DNA of 64,000 nt from Lagopus muta (taxonomy: Eukaryota > Chordata > Aves > Galliformes > Phasianidae): assembly GCF_023343835.1 (NCBI RefSeq), contig NC_064449.1, forward strand, positions 806,001-870,000, given 5' to 3'. Below are positions 37,761 to 50,700 of the stretch, piece by piece. The notes beneath the pieces were generated by a model that was not told the DNA's origin, ran no database searches, and saw only the letters and a program-made list of their open reading frames with translations. The translations under genes and the position numbers were made by a program. How positions within the stretch are numbered: the stretch's first letter is position 1; each line of letters starts with the position of its first letter.

Positions 37761-38210
37761 ATGCACCATCTTTTGCTGGAGATTTTGACTAGCTGTCTTC
37801 AGCCTGCAGAGCACTTGTGAACTGCTATTTAGTTATACACTAAACACTATACTACACTTACATACTATACTACTGTGTAATTGCGCACATAAGTCATATG
37901 CTGCTGTGTCTGCTCTGAGTGGATGTGCAAAGCCCTTTCCACAACACAACAGTGAATAGTTCTCTTCACATACCAAAAATCTCTGTGCTCTCCAGTGACC
38001 AGGACATTCATATCAAGTGCTGCGTGCACTGTGGTTTTATATGAATGAAACTCATACTCGTCAGGTCTGTTCACTGACAGAAGATGACAAGAGACCACAA
38101 ACATGGTTGAATCAAAGCAGCAATATTCAGTGAAATATTTTCGGTAAATGCAGTTCCCACCATCTAATCAGACAGAACTTTGATTTAATTGGGAAGCTGA
38201 AATATTCCAC

Positions 38211-38363
38211 GTGGATGCCCCCTCCCTGGAGGCATTCAAGGCCAGGCTGGATGGGCCTCTGAGCAATCTAGTTTAATGAGAGGTGTCCCTGCCTATAGCA
38301 GGGAGGCTGGAACTAGATGATCTCAAAGGTCCCTTCCAACCTCAACCATTCTATGATTCTATG
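38211..38363 (+). mobile_element. CR1 LINE, 5'-truncated 3' end
   Basis: GTGGATGCCCCCTCCCTGGA, CATTCAAGGCCAGGCTGGAT, GGAACTAGATGATCTCAAAG, GGTCCCTTCCAACC and ATTCTATGATTCTATG in canonical CR1 3' order. About 150 bp long. The two full terminal repeat units make the 3' boundary clear. Confidence 0.94.
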
Positions 38364-39871
38364 CCTTGTTGGGGAGAGGAAAAAAAAACATGCAATATAG
38401 TTAGAGAATCTCACACAGAAAAAGTCTCCACTAATGGTCACAGAAAGTCAGCTAGCTGGCCAATAGAAATGCAACACTGCCTGACAGTCTGACTGCCACA
38501 TCCCTAGGAATAGCTTTTTCTTTCAGAAAGTGGAAGAGCTGAACAATGTTAACAGTTATCTTTAATCTCTTCCTATCTAATAGGAACAAACTGGCTGAAA
38601 GCTGTAACCAAAAAGTTAACTTGGAGGAAAAAGTTTTGTTCTCAGAGAAAAAGTAGAGTAAACAACAAAACTAGACTACAAAAAAAGGGGATGCCAGCAA
38701 ACTGGGGGGAAAATGGTAGACGCAAAATCTCTTAGACTCCAATGGGAAGCAGAGTAAACCTGGCACTTAATGTAACGGACTATACAGTACCAAACTGGTA
38801 TGAGGTAAGAGGAATGTCTCTGATCTTAATTAACTTTAAAAAATATATTTGAAAAATCTCCCAGTGAGAAAGGGAAACACCTTAAACTACCCAAGCTGTC
38901 AAACAACTTCTGCACTTCCACAAGGCTTGGAACAGCACTTACTCACTCATCCTGGAAATGGGGGAAGCACACCTCTCCCTGTAAAAGTAGGAACTGGGAT
39001 GGAATTCCAAAACAGTGCCTACACTCCATAGAAACCGCATCCATGTCATCCTAAGGTATTTACATTTAGTTCATTCAAGTATGTAAAATCTAATGAAATT
39101 TGTCCTTAAGCAGTTGAAGTAATATCTGAAACAGTTAAAATGTGAATAACTAGTGTTCATTTTGATGTGGTTCTAGAGAAATAGTGGGCAAAGAACTAAT
39201 CTTTAAAAGCAGAACTTACTTAACTGCACTACCTAGAACATTGCAAGAAATTTAGAAGTAATCAGAAGGAAATAGAATGTTTAAAACAGTCAGTACAGAA
39301 TGGTCAGGAACCAACTATTCAATCTATTATGTTATGTCTAATGACTTAACAGTTGTGGTGATCATGGGGAAAGTATTAGAGCTAATTTACTTTCAAAAAT
39401 CAAGTAAAAAAGCAATACTTTTAATTCTTGCCCACTTAACGTTTTAAAAGCATACACAGGAAATCTATGGTTCTATCTATGGTGAAAGGAAATCAAACGT
39501 AGGTTGAAACCATCACAGTTAGTAGGTAAAGCTATCTAAATAAGTCCTCTTAAATTACTAGTAATTTTCTGTCCAACTGACAGGACAATTCACATGGAGT
39601 TCTACAGGGAACTACACTAGCTCCACTTTCATTAGCATAGTAATTAGCATAGATAGCCCTTAGGGTTATGTAGCAACCACTCTGGCAGATATCATTATAA
39701 GTCAACAATCTCAAAAAACTGAAACAAAATGCAAGATGGAACAAAATAATGACATGTAAAAAATGCTCTATTTATAATATATTGAAATAGAGATGAATAA
39801 GTGGCAATATTCAGAGAAGGGTATACAAACTTCTAAGCAAATGCAAACTGAATTTTGACAAGTTGACATCT

Positions 39872-39872
<1 letters not shown>
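38364..39872. other. noncoding filler, possibly old repeat debris
   Basis: AT-rich sequence with no readable element. Its position just upstream of a very old CR1/L3-like 3' region (39985-40415) leaves open that part of it is an unrecognisable 5' extension. No gene. Confidence 0.4.
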
Positions 39873-39912
<40 letters not shown>

Positions 39913-39932
39913 TGAAGAAGAAGAAGAAGAAG
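39873..39932. repeat. (A)38 followed by (GAA)n
   Basis: Thirty-eight consecutive adenines (39873-39910), then GAT and about six GAA units. It is the longest homopolymer in the window. No AATAAA lies close upstream, so a retrocopy tail is not supported. Confidence 0.95.
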
Positions 39933-39984
39933 GAGAGGAAGACATCCCAAACCAGAGTGCATTGACAGATGAGGAACAAAAGAT

Positions 39985-40415
39985 ACTTCTCCCTGTTCGT
40001 ACTGGACATGGCTAAAGGTACGCCAAGACATCCAGTTTTGACCACATCACTGCAAGAAGTGATATGTGAGGCCATCACGACTGGTAAGAAGGTTCAAATA
40101 CATCACTAGAGGAAACTGGACATCTATGTTGCATCTAAAAAAAAGAACAGGAGACGACTATTCTTTTGCAAGAGACATTGCAGAAGTGACTATAAATAAG
40201 ATGGTTATTAATTTTTTTTCTGAGTCTATTTGGGGCTAGAACACAATATATTCAGTATAGCATAGCTGACAGCAAGAATATTTAGGTTTGATATTACCAG
40301 GATCATCACAAGTTTTTTAAGGAACAGTGGAATAAAGCAGCCACATACATAGGAAGGAAACAGAATTTCTTTCAAAGGAGGACTTTAGACAGATTCATCT
40401 TGGGGACAGCGTGAA
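39985..40415 (+). mobile_element. ancient CR1/L3-like LINE relic
   Basis: Highly diverged, but the word order follows the CR1/L3 3' region: CTGTTCGTACTGGACATGGC, then CATCCAGTTTTGACCACATC with CAAGAAGTGATATG (CR1: GTGTCCAGTTCTGG..AAGAAGGATATG). These are followed by AGGAGACGACT, AATATTTAGGTTTGATATTA (CR1: TTTAGGTTGGATATTAGG), GGAACAGTGGAATAAAGCAG and GACAGATTCATCTTGGGGA. No reading frame survives. It is clearly older than the other CR1 copies here. Confidence 0.55.
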
Positions 40416-43401
40416 TATACAATCACAGACATGAGCAAAAGAACCCTCAAGCTATGGGCCGTAAGTTTACTGTGAAGATTTTTACTCATCTGAAAATGCT
40501 TGTTCAGCTCTGAAAAGGATCAGCCTAGTACGTCAGGATATAGGCTTGCAGTTAAATATGCAGTTTGTGATACAAAATGAGCAAGGTCTGCATGATTAGT
40601 ATAACTGCATCAAGCTGCTACCTGCAGGTCAAAAAGCCTTCCAGGCGAAAGATGCAAAAATAATCAAAAGTATCCTGACTGCTATTCCTCATTGTGGCAG
40701 GTGAGCTCTACCTGGATAAATTCTGATTCCCGACTGACTCAGCAAGTAAGCTCCCTTCTTGGACCTGAACTAGCACTGTGGTAAACCCAGAATGTTCAGC
40801 AGCAGGCAGGCATTCAAGATTTTGATTTGATGCAAGATGTAGATTTGCGAGATTCACCAGGAATAGAGAATGAGAAATCCTGAATCAGCTTTCAAGTCCT
40901 CTGTCAAAGTGCCTAGCAAGTTTTGGATCTGACAGCGCAGAACCCAACAGCGCCATACAAGGTCACAGAGCAGCATTTTCTCTAAACATAGTGTTATATC
41001 TCAATGTCATAAGGCAGCACTGTCTGGTATGTGGTCAAACCCACAACAAATGGTGACCTGCCATGTCAAATTTCCCTGGTTCAATGGTTATAAAGTTAGT
41101 ACGTGATGCAGAACAGATTCAAAGAAGAAAGAACTGCTTGCATCTTCAGCACACATTTTCTGAAGCAGACCTGAATTCACATAAGTGGACTACCTCCTAT
41201 TGTTTGCAAAAAGCTTCTATCCTAGTTCCCTTAAACTGTCTCTCTGCACTGCACTGAACATTCCCTGAAACATCAGACAACAACCCTGGTGTGGGATGCA
41301 GTGTCCTCTTCAATATGGTAGCAATATTTCTCTCCAAGCACTTTAAAAAAATACAACAATTAAAAAAACTACATTACGGTTACCAACAATTTGAACAACC
41401 TACCTCACAGTTGCTGTGGTGTCTGGGCCTCAATTTCGTTTTCCTCCTGTCTATTTAGGATAAAGTAGATTTTTATGCCAGATTAACTAAAGTGCTTCTC
41501 TTCTTTGATCTGCAGTTCAGGCCACAGTTCTGACTGGAAAAGGGAAAAATAATTCACCAGGGTGTTCCTAACTTAGCAGCAGCTAAAAATGCTTGGGTTT
41601 CCAAGATTTCCCCCATTTCCTTTTCTGAAGGGATATCAAGAAAAAAGTAACAAGTTAAATATGTTGAAAGAGGTTTGCTATTAATTTCTTTCTCATGCCA
41701 TAACTTTTTCTACAAATGCCATTTGAACAAGCATTGACCTCAGAAAAGCTCCAGCGTGCACCACCAGAAGGTGTATAAAATACTTGAAAATTACTAAATC
41801 ACAATAGTTTAAATTAAATTATTAATCACCTCATCCTAACACTCAGTTTCCCTTTTCTCTTTTGTCTTTTCCTGCCATCGTTTGGGCAGGTGGCCTTTGC
41901 AGACCACTCTCCAGCAGACCTAGCATGACCCACATGGCAGTGTCTTATAACCCAAGCAACGTGCATCATGGACCACAACACCACTTGCTATACAACTTCC
42001 CCAACACCTATTTAGTCCAAACAAATAACACTTTGAGATCAGCTGAACTCCTTATGCAAGTATTTCATTTTAGAACTAACAATCAGAGTAACAGGCAGCA
42101 GATTTTATATTTTTTTTAAGATTTCTCACCCCACATCTCATAACTTCTGTAAGAAGGGAAAGTGCAAGAAAGGTTAACTCAATCTGGTGCAGAAGAGAAC
42201 ATATGACAGAAGACTTATCACACTCCTCAGTTCTTGCACTGAGCTCCAAACCAACTAGATAGCATTCAGCAGCCTGTATGCCTTTAAAAACAGTAATAAT
42301 AGCTGTAATTACAGTTGAAATGAAACATTTCTAAGTTGAGATCTTAAGTCCTTCAGAAAACGGGAATAAAGTCACACGAAGAGGCTAGATTTAGGGTCTT
42401 CCTGCTAGTGAGCTAAGTTATTCTAGTATGATGGTAATATCTGCTTACTCGTGATAAAGTTAGCATTAAGGTCTGCATAATTCAGACACACATAAACAAC
42501 ACCAGGTACTTAAATAGAACTTAGCCTGGTGTAAATTATATCACATGTGAAATCCTCAGCTCCGTCTTTCAGCAGAGCAGTTGCCAAGAAATGACTCTCC
42601 AGTGACACCAGAAGACTTGGAAACAGCTCATTAGCACTCTGCAGAAAAAAAAAAAAAGGATTAAGTTCATGCCCCAAAACATCCAGCACATACAGTTACA
42701 GAGCCATTCAACTAAATTCTGTGTTTTTTAGAATCATCAGGGAGTGAGAATTTGATAAAGGTAGGTGGCAAATGTTGAGAAAGAAAAGCAGCCGTGCTCA
42801 AAAAGAGCAGGTGAACTTTATGTCAATGCCACACCATTCTTCAGATTGAAATCCATTTCTCTTCTGCAGCACTACAACTCCTTTTCTCCCACTATTTTTC
42901 CAGTTTCTCTCTATTTAGAGTTACAGAACTCCTCCATTTGTAGTTTGGCCAGCCATCAAGCTCAGCCAAAACCCGTATTCCAAATATTCTTGTCTTTCCT
43001 GTGAAATGGCTCAGCTGTTTCTGAACCAGTCCTGACGTAACCCCACCTTCCCTTTTTTAAATAAAAGCTGTGTTCTACACTGTGACAAACTGGTTTCAAC
43101 CATGCAGATTGTTACTCTGTTCTGGAAAGTGCATTATATGAACCAATGTTAAAAATCTACAACTCTATGTAGTAGAGCCCAAGTCAGGGTCTCCATTCAA
43201 GATATCAGAAAGTGATTGTTTTTTTCTTGTTACAGTATTCGGCATGCAATGAAAGCAAATGAGTTCATACATACATACATATATATCTATATATTTTTGT
43301 TTGTTTGTTTGTTTTTCAAAAGAAACAGCCATGGCAAACCAAAATCTGATTCTTTTTTTTTTTCTGAGTGATATAGATAGCTGTTGTAATTGGCATATTC
43401 C
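40416..43401. other. noncoding filler
   Basis: AT-rich unique DNA. Simple sequence includes an A13 tract (42645-42657), TACA/TATA repeats and a TTTG run near 43266-43316. No gene and no further readable interspersed repeat. Confidence 0.5.
43266..43316. repeat. compound microsatellite (ATAC)n-(AT)n-(GTTT)n
   Basis: ATACATACATACAT passes into TATATATCTATATA and then into about five GTTT units. Compound arrays like this are usually length-variable. Confidence 0.92.
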
Positions 43402-43698
43402 ACTAAGATGATCAGAGGGCTGGAGCACCTCTCCTATGAAGAAAGGTTGAGGAAAATTTAGGTTTAGGTTAGATACCAGGAGGAAGTTTTTCACCCAGAG
43501 GGTGGTGATGCACTGGAACAGGTTGCCCAAGGAGGTTGTGGATGCCTCATCCCTGGAGCCATTCAAGGTTGGATTCAGGCTGGATGTGGCTCTGGGCAGC
43601 CTGGTCTGCTGGTTGGCGACCCTGCACATAGCAGGGGGGTTGAAACTAGATGATCACTGTGGTCCTTCTCAACCCAGGCTATTCTATGGTTCTATGAT
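43402..43698 (+). mobile_element. CR1 LINE 3' end with internal deletion
   Basis: Starts with CTAAGATGATCAGAGGGCTG and CTCCTATGAAGAAAGGTTGA. It then jumps directly to the TTTAGGTTAGATACCAGGAG block, skipping the roughly 100-150 bp normally between them (the GAGAAGAGAAGGCTC..CTACCTGAAAGG part). It continues with GGTGATGCACTGGAACAGGT, GGTTGAAACTAGATGATCAC and ends ATTCTATGGTTCTATGA. Non-coding 3' part only. Confidence 0.93.
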
Positions 43699-44885
43699 AT
43701 GAACCCAGCCTACAGACAAGTGATATACCAGCAGATTATGTTCTTCACCCCACTGCTGAATGCACTTTATAATGAGAACTCACCAGCATTTAAAATGCAG
43801 CTTATGAACTCTGAAATACCAAACGGATGTAATCTTCCTTTGGAAAGGGCGTGGTGTTGCAGAATGCCAGAAGCAAGCAGGTTGACTGGGCCCAGAAAAA
43901 GCTCATATCTTTACAGAGATGCAAGACTTTACAGAGTCTTCTTTGAGCTTAGTCATTCAAGCTTCTTGTTATAGGAACATTCCTACTTACTCCAAGAGAG
44001 AACTCTGCTGTCTCAGAACATCTTCCTTCCACTGGGTCTGCAGAACAATGACAATACCTCTGTACAGAATGGCACTCGACAACAAATGCCTCTATGAAAA
44101 TGAAAAAGGTTTTCTCTTATCCATGTTGTTGCATATAAAATCATGGAAAGCAAAAGGATCATAAACAGCTGCTGCAGTACCTTACTGAGTTAGCAGAGGC
44201 TAAGAAATAACAAGAGATGCAGATTTCCCTAGTTCTACTAAGCAGAAAATACAGAGACTCCAAATAATGTATTAACTATTTAAATTCTGATTCCTTCAGT
44301 GTACATAATCACTCACAATCAAATTGTTCTGCTAGGTGTTAAAACAGGATGAACAAAATGGATTAAGCAAAGCAGTAATTTTCTAATAGCTAACAACAGG
44401 AAAAATTGTCTCCAAGCATATGCAACATTGACACACTAACCAGAGTTTGACAGGTATGATTTTTATAGGACAGCAAGAACTGCACAAACGCATTTCATGT
44501 TTTGCCTTAATATGTAGTACAGAAAGGAATCTGTTAACAACGACATAGGAAACACCTTACAAATTGGTAGCATTGGCAATTTCCTGCAATAACTTAGAAG
44601 GTTTTCACTTCCTTGGTTGGGTTGATCTCTCATATCCTTAGGTTGAAATTCAAGAGCCTGAAGTCTTGACACACAATCCAATGATTAATAATACAGACTG
44701 TACATTAAAAAACTCATCATACACCTCTATTAGGCATAACAAAAATTCTTTCCAGACAGATTTTTGATTTAAAGACATTTTCAGAGAGTTTGTTATTGAG
44801 GAAGAAGCATAGGAAACCGACTCTGTTCAGGTAAACCTACCTATAACAGTCAAAGAGAGATATGTTCAAGTGCAAAGAAGGAGCT
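43699..44885. other. noncoding filler
   Basis: Unique sequence. Open frames of 91 and 81 codons on + have no family resemblance. Nothing else seen. Confidence 0.5.
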
Positions 44886-44889
44886 GAGG

Positions 44890-45060
44890 AAAGATTTAGG
44901 ATTTAGGGTGGGATTTTCAAAATCAGTGGAATGATAGGAGGCCTGTGGAATGTTTTTTTGGAGACAAGAAGTATTTAGGCGTCTTGCTCCTGTGTCAGCT
45001 TCTAAGGTACTAAGTTATTTATCCACCATTTGGAAAATTTCTCTGCATAACCCCAAACCT
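44890..45060 (-). repeat. possible ancient palindromic amniote repeat
   Basis: GATTTAGG..GGGATTTTCAAAATCAG.., then GTATTTAGGCGTCTTGC and TCTAAGGTACTAAG. This looks like a decayed, inverted relative of the repeat at 52230-52430, whose hallmarks are GGCACCTTAATAC and CTTTGAAAATGG words. Divergence is high and the boundaries are uncertain. Confidence 0.28.
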
Positions 45061-47275
45061 ACTAAGCACTTAAAAAATTGCTAGTTTCTCACACTAGAAA
45101 AGGTTAAGTCCAACTGGATGAGTCCTATATGGTTAGCAAAGAACACACCATTTTCAAAAGAACTCACTGTGCAATTGTGGGTTAGTGCTGTGCTCTTCTG
45201 AAAATATACTCATTTTACTCTCTTGCCAAAATGTTGAATGTGACATACTGAAAACATTCCATAGGCAAACATTTGTAGATCCTCCTCCGACCTTCTCCAA
45301 AATTCATATATTACTGACTGGAGTTAAAAAATAATGCATATGGATTACCAGATTTTTGTAGAAACCTACTTCCGTTCTTTTTTTTTTTTTTTTTTTTTTT
45401 TTTCTTAATTTTATTTTTATGAGCACAGCTTTAGTTGGTTTTCACAACAGAAATGCTTCTATATTTAAAAATAGAATATATGGCTGCTACATATTACAGA
45501 TGAGGAAAACAGGAGGAGAAAGAAGCGAGGAAAACACCCTGAAATCTCTGCTGTGAACCAGATGCTTCTACCTCACAGCTTGACATGAACCACACGGTTT
45601 GATGTCCAAGGGGCAGTATGTCATGCTTTAGTGTTATATTTTTCTCCCCCACAGCAGTGAGCTGCATTACAATCTGTAAAGTAGGAAACACACATACACC
45701 ATTATAAATAGCTATGGAATGCCCCGGAGTGACGGCAGCAGAGCTGGATCTGCATTCTGAGCCCCTCGAGGAAATTTCAGCTGTGGCTTGACTCCAGGGA
45801 CATCGCTTATCCTATCAGCTGAATATCTATGAGACAGGTAGATGTGGGCCTTCACACAAGATGTGACAAGGTGTACAGCAACTTCAGCAAATCCACGTTT
45901 TCTGGGATAAGGCTTCAGGGGACTTCAGTCTCTGAAAACAGCAGTCATCTCTGCGCCAACTAATTTCCCAAAGACTGTCTCCTACAGAAAATCATCCTTC
46001 TCATCCAAGGGAAGAAGCTGTAGCAGAGGCCCCAGCTCAAGAAATCGTCTTGAAAATAAACACAATGCAAAGCTCCTTCTCTAGCTTATGCGATGCGGTT
46101 CTTGCATGCTCCCCAATGAAAGTACTCACAGTTCCCATGAGTAACCCAAGACACACTTATAGCATCTATCTTGCTCCACATACTTTAGGGAGAAGCCATC
46201 AGCATAGCACACAGTCACCAACTGCAGGACACCGCTCTGCACAGCTGCTGCATGCCCATGTGCGGATTCACAGCCAGGCATGCTGTGTCCATAGACCCAA
46301 CCCTAAGTCTTTCCAAGTACTAATACAGCTTGAGGAGCTCTGCACTTTTCACCAACTAGTAAAGTAGGAAAATACACCTATCCTGTGGGAAGTCCTCTGA
46401 TTTCCTTTTCCTCAGTTTCTCCATTTCAATTTCTAACACATACTACAGTCACTAGAACGGAACAAAGTTCAATTCTTTCTCTCTGCTGTGTATCAGCAAG
46501 CATCGCGTCCTGCAGCAGAATCAGCCTAGGAACTCCTCCCAGGTATTTCCTGATTTTGTGGGTGACAATGGTTATTCAAAACTGGGGAAAACCAAGAACT
46601 GCAGAACACTCCCAGCATCTGAAAGTCATTCTCACATAACTGGGTCTGAGATTGACAAGTATTTTCTTCTTGCATTTCTCTTTTTTTCTCTCCACAAGTC
46701 CACTTAGCTCCTACTCAGAGCTTTTATTATTTGCTTCAAGAACCTGTGTAGATTGATGCTCTGCCTCACTGAAGGATTCCAATAACTTGCTCACATGCCA
46801 GATTTGGTATGCAGCCTCAGGCTGTAGGCTTCAGGCAGCCCAACTTATATCAGGCTTTACCTGCAGGCCTTACCTGCAATGGAAAAAAAGAGCTATGCAG
46901 ATGCTATCTTCCTTCACAAAGGACAGTGCAGGAGCAGGCTGTGCCAGCAAAGCAGTATGCCCTTGAGAACAATCCCTCCTACAATGCAAAACATACACAT
47001 AGGTTCTGCTGTGCCAGGCCCAGCACAAGAAGGACACAGACAGAAGGGGACTGGGCTGTGCCATGCTCTGTCCCTGGCCTCCTGAAACAAGAGCAGAGAA
47101 CAGGCTCCTCTGGTCACCCTGGAACGAAACAAAGAATAGCCAGAAACTCTCTACCTCAGGCAGCATTCTGCTGCATTTCATTCATTAAACCACCTCACAT
47201 GTTCACATTCAAGACAGAAGCCGCTGTCAGCCCACAGACAGGAGCCTATCCACATCCATACCTGGGCAATCACTC
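45061..47275. other. noncoding filler
   Basis: Contains a T26 tract. A 168-codon open frame (46809-47315, +) has no domain and overlaps a 103-codon frame on the other strand, so it is not called. The segment 45720-45800 has a few CpGs but no further signal. Confidence 0.5.
45378..45403. repeat. (T)26 homopolymer
   Basis: Twenty-six consecutive thymines. On the minus strand an AATAAA (complement of 45410-45415) stands a few bases before the corresponding A26, as in a retrotransposed poly(A) tail. The adjoining sequence on that side is not a recognisable cDNA. Confidence 0.95.
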
Positions 47276-47279
47276 CACA

Positions 47280-47740
47280 GACGGCACAGCGCTCATGCCT
47301 CCGCGTGCGTATTAAAGTGCCGCAGCCAGCTAATTCTTTACAGCTTGCACTTCTTAGCCCTCGTTATGGCAGACAGTTGGGCGCCCCTGTACAGTTAAAG
47401 ATCACAGGCCTTGATAACCTGGCTCTTTGATTTATGATAGCCCAGACCTTAGTGATCACCTAATGAGGGGAACCTGGAGTGTCAACCTGTTTATTAAATA
47501 CCCAGAACCAGCTGTAGACCCAGCCAAGGAAGTAAGTTAATCATATTTCTCATTTATTTTGCGTATCCCTCCCATTCCCTGGCTCTCCCCATTCTCTCCT
47601 CCGTTCTGCCTGGCTCCCTCTTTTCATCTCAGAAGGGGAGGGATTTCGGACAGGTCATTTATGGAGACTGTCAGGGGGCCGAAATGTTTGCGATTTCCTA
47701 CTGATTTCTTAGGTGTTTAGAAGTTAATAATATTCAGCAC
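47280..47740. promoter_or_regulatory. candidate conserved noncoding element
   Basis: Unique block with CpGs (CCTCCGCGTGCGTATTAAAG, GGGCGCCCC) and many lineage-factor-like cores: CTTTGAT (TCF/LEF-like, 47425-47431), CTAATGAGGGG (47460-47470), GTTTATTAAAT (47489-47499, reverse of ATTTAATAAAC) and CAGCTAATTC. No coding signature. With the 27.9-kb and 20.9-kb islands, among the most convincing regulatory-looking blocks in the window. Confidence 0.37.
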
Positions 47741-50700
47741 CTCATGATTCTTTCCTAGATGTCAAACAAAGACATGAAAGGCAAGGAATCCAAGAGGAAA
47801 GGAGGGGGAAGGAGGGAAAGGGATGGAGAAGCAGGGGCAGCAGGAGAGCAACTTTCCCCACAGTTTTAAAGAAAGCTGTATCAGAGGAAGTCTGGCATTA
47901 GTCCTAACACACAAATAGATATATTTGTGTATTAGGACAAATATAATATATATCACGTTAACATTATGTAAACACTCCTCTGTTGCCTTGAGTGAATAAA
48001 ATCTAAGGCTCCAAAAGCAAAGATTCAACCTGTAATTACTTCAGATTTATGCGATTTCCCTTCTGTCCCTGTTAAGGTCTTCTACTTGCCTAATCCAGTG
48101 AAAATGTTATTTCATACTTTAATCCTTTTGAAGAAACTTACAAATGACAAGATTTCTTAAAAATCACTGAATCCATCCACCTGGTAGGATACAACTCAGA
48201 AATCCAAGGAGAAATATTATCAGATACTCTAACGATATCAGAAACCTGGACAACTTAGATACAGAATTAGGGCTCAGAGAAAATCCAATCCTATTTATAT
48301 TAACAAATTATTAACATTATAATCATTAAAAATATAATAAAGCTCTGCCATCACTCATTCAAATAGTTTCATTTCCCTTTGACCACAGCAGATCTCTTTT
48401 TTGAACCAGAAGAGTTTTCATCAAGAAAGTATGTTTCATCAGTGAGCACAGGTTCTGGTATCTCACAAAATGAAACTGCCCCCCAACAACTGTGAATGTG
48501 CCTCTGAATGAGCTCTCTCTCACATCTGGGTAGCTGAACCCCAAGAACACAGGGAATGTATGTTCTCATTTGTAAGCAACTCAGAGAAGTGAAGAAACCA
48601 CTGATAACTGATATAATAACTGATCTTACCCCGCAGAGGACAATGAGTCAGACCAAACACCCTGCACTAACCTCACAAAAGATGAACCAGCTGATACAGA
48701 GCACCAGAAAACCAAAAACTTGGTGTTCTTCAACAAATGTTTCCTATTTTTTACTCCATCCAAGCCAGCAGAACGTTACTTGAACAGCAATCAGAACTTT
48801 TCTGAAAAGCTGAAGTGCATTTCTGCTTGCTAGCCTAGAGGTACCAGGGATGGATATCACAGAGGGTAGTTCTACAACCAAAAGAAATAGTTGAAGTCTA
48901 TGACCTAGCTGTCAGGGAAGGAGGTGTTGCTTGCTTCTCCTGTCATCTCAGAGTCCAACAGAAAAGGTGGCTATGGGATAAATCTATGCTTTTGAGTTGC
49001 AAACGTCAGATACGTACCTTCACTTCTGGCTCAGCAATAATCAGATCTGTTTCGTAGGCCTGGGCTGGTCTTACAGGAGTTGCTCCTGCTCATACTCTGC
49101 TTCCAACAGAAGTTAGGAGGGCAGAGGTTGGCTCTTCAGGAAACAAAAATGGGCCTGAATACTACCTTCTTGCTGATTAGGATTTTGATCCTTCTAACAG
49201 TGCCTTCAAGTCTTCAAGCAACAACCTTTCCCATCCTTTCACAGCTGTGTCAGTGAAACACAGGCCCAACTAAGCTGAACTAAGTGAGAAAAAACTACTA
49301 TGATTCCTTGTAGTCTGAAGCTGCTGAAGAAACAAACCTTCTTATGTACCCATCCTGAAACCCACCCCTCAGCACCCCTGGACTTCCAGCAGTGAAGCTT
49401 ATCAGAAATTGTTGCCTTGGTGTTCCAGGCTCAACATCTGCAGAATTACCTTAAGACATCAAGTCACTCTGTTTACAGAGTGTCCACATTGAAACACAGC
49501 ATGGGATGACTTTCAAGAGTATCAGCCACCTGATCTCAGCTGAACTCTGCCCTTTCAGCCCATGTATTTCAATGTTGCAACCTCTCCTCTCACCTTAGGC
49601 AGCATTTAAGATTATAGGCAGCTCTCATCTTGGTATGCATCTGCATTTCCTTCTACACCTTGCCAGGCCTGCAGTCACATCATGAGCTGCCTTTTGGAGT
49701 TCAGCAGCCCTCCTTTGTTAGAGGACAAGCTCACAAATTGGCCCCACTGCCTGCTCTCGCTAGAGTGTTTCAAGCTGCCTAACTACTGCATCCCCATACC
49801 AAGGGTTTGCCTAAAGCTTCCCCACATCTCTCTCACATGCACAGCTTAGAAAAACCCATAAGGGCAGCCCAAATTGTACATTCCCTGGTGTTTTGTCCAG
49901 CTTATTTGGAAATGATGGGGAAGTGCTTCCAGTAGCTGCAGAATAGCCTGATTTCTAGCTTCAGAAACCTTAATGCTTTGCTTGGTTTCCTTTTATCTGC
50001 CTCTTTATCTGTTTAAATTTAGCCTGGTTTCTATATGCTGTTTCCCAAGTCTGAGCCAATATCAGTTACCCAGCACCCAAGGGGGTGCCACGTTCCTTCT
50101 TCCTTCAGCTTCACTCATTCTCTCTCAGGAACTGAGGCTCCCTTGACCCAAAACAGCTATCCTGCTGGCAGCTGCTGCTACCGGAGGTAAGATATCTTCA
50201 AGGCATGATAACAAGGAGTGCTGCAGAAAATAGAAGCACATCCTAAAGGCTGCCTGTGTCTATGCAATACATTTATTTAATTGATATGCTCTCAGCTTTC
50301 CTTAATAGAAATAGTCAGAAGCAGCAAGCAAAATTGCCTCTTGCTATTTACAGGGTCCCCCAGAGCAGGCAGGTAGCAGATGGGGATGGGAGGAAATTGC
50401 TAACTACCCTTATTGTGTGGAAATGAGCCTGCGAGCACTTGCAGGAGAAATATCTCAAGGTTCAACTGAGAAGTAATATCGTGGGCATTGCAGCAAGCAG
50501 CTAAAGTGGGAAACAGGAGCAAAACAGGTCTGTGTTGAGAAAGGACTTGAAAGGAAGAGAATGTACCAAGTGGCTGCTTACATCAAGAGGCAGGCCTTGG
50601 GGGTGGCTCTCTAGCTGGGGATACTGAAGAGAGGATGGAATAAGACAGTTGTTTTCCTTCCCTCTGCAGCCCCTGCAGCCAGCATGACTGGCACCTGTCA

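Noticed and set aside
43165..43629. 154-codon open frame (minus strand)
   Set aside because: Its upstream half is the antisense of a CR1 3' end and the rest crosses a microsatellite; not a gene.
46809..47315. 168-codon open frame (plus strand)
   Set aside because: Overlaps a 103-codon frame on the opposite strand, no domain, and runs into a candidate noncoding element.
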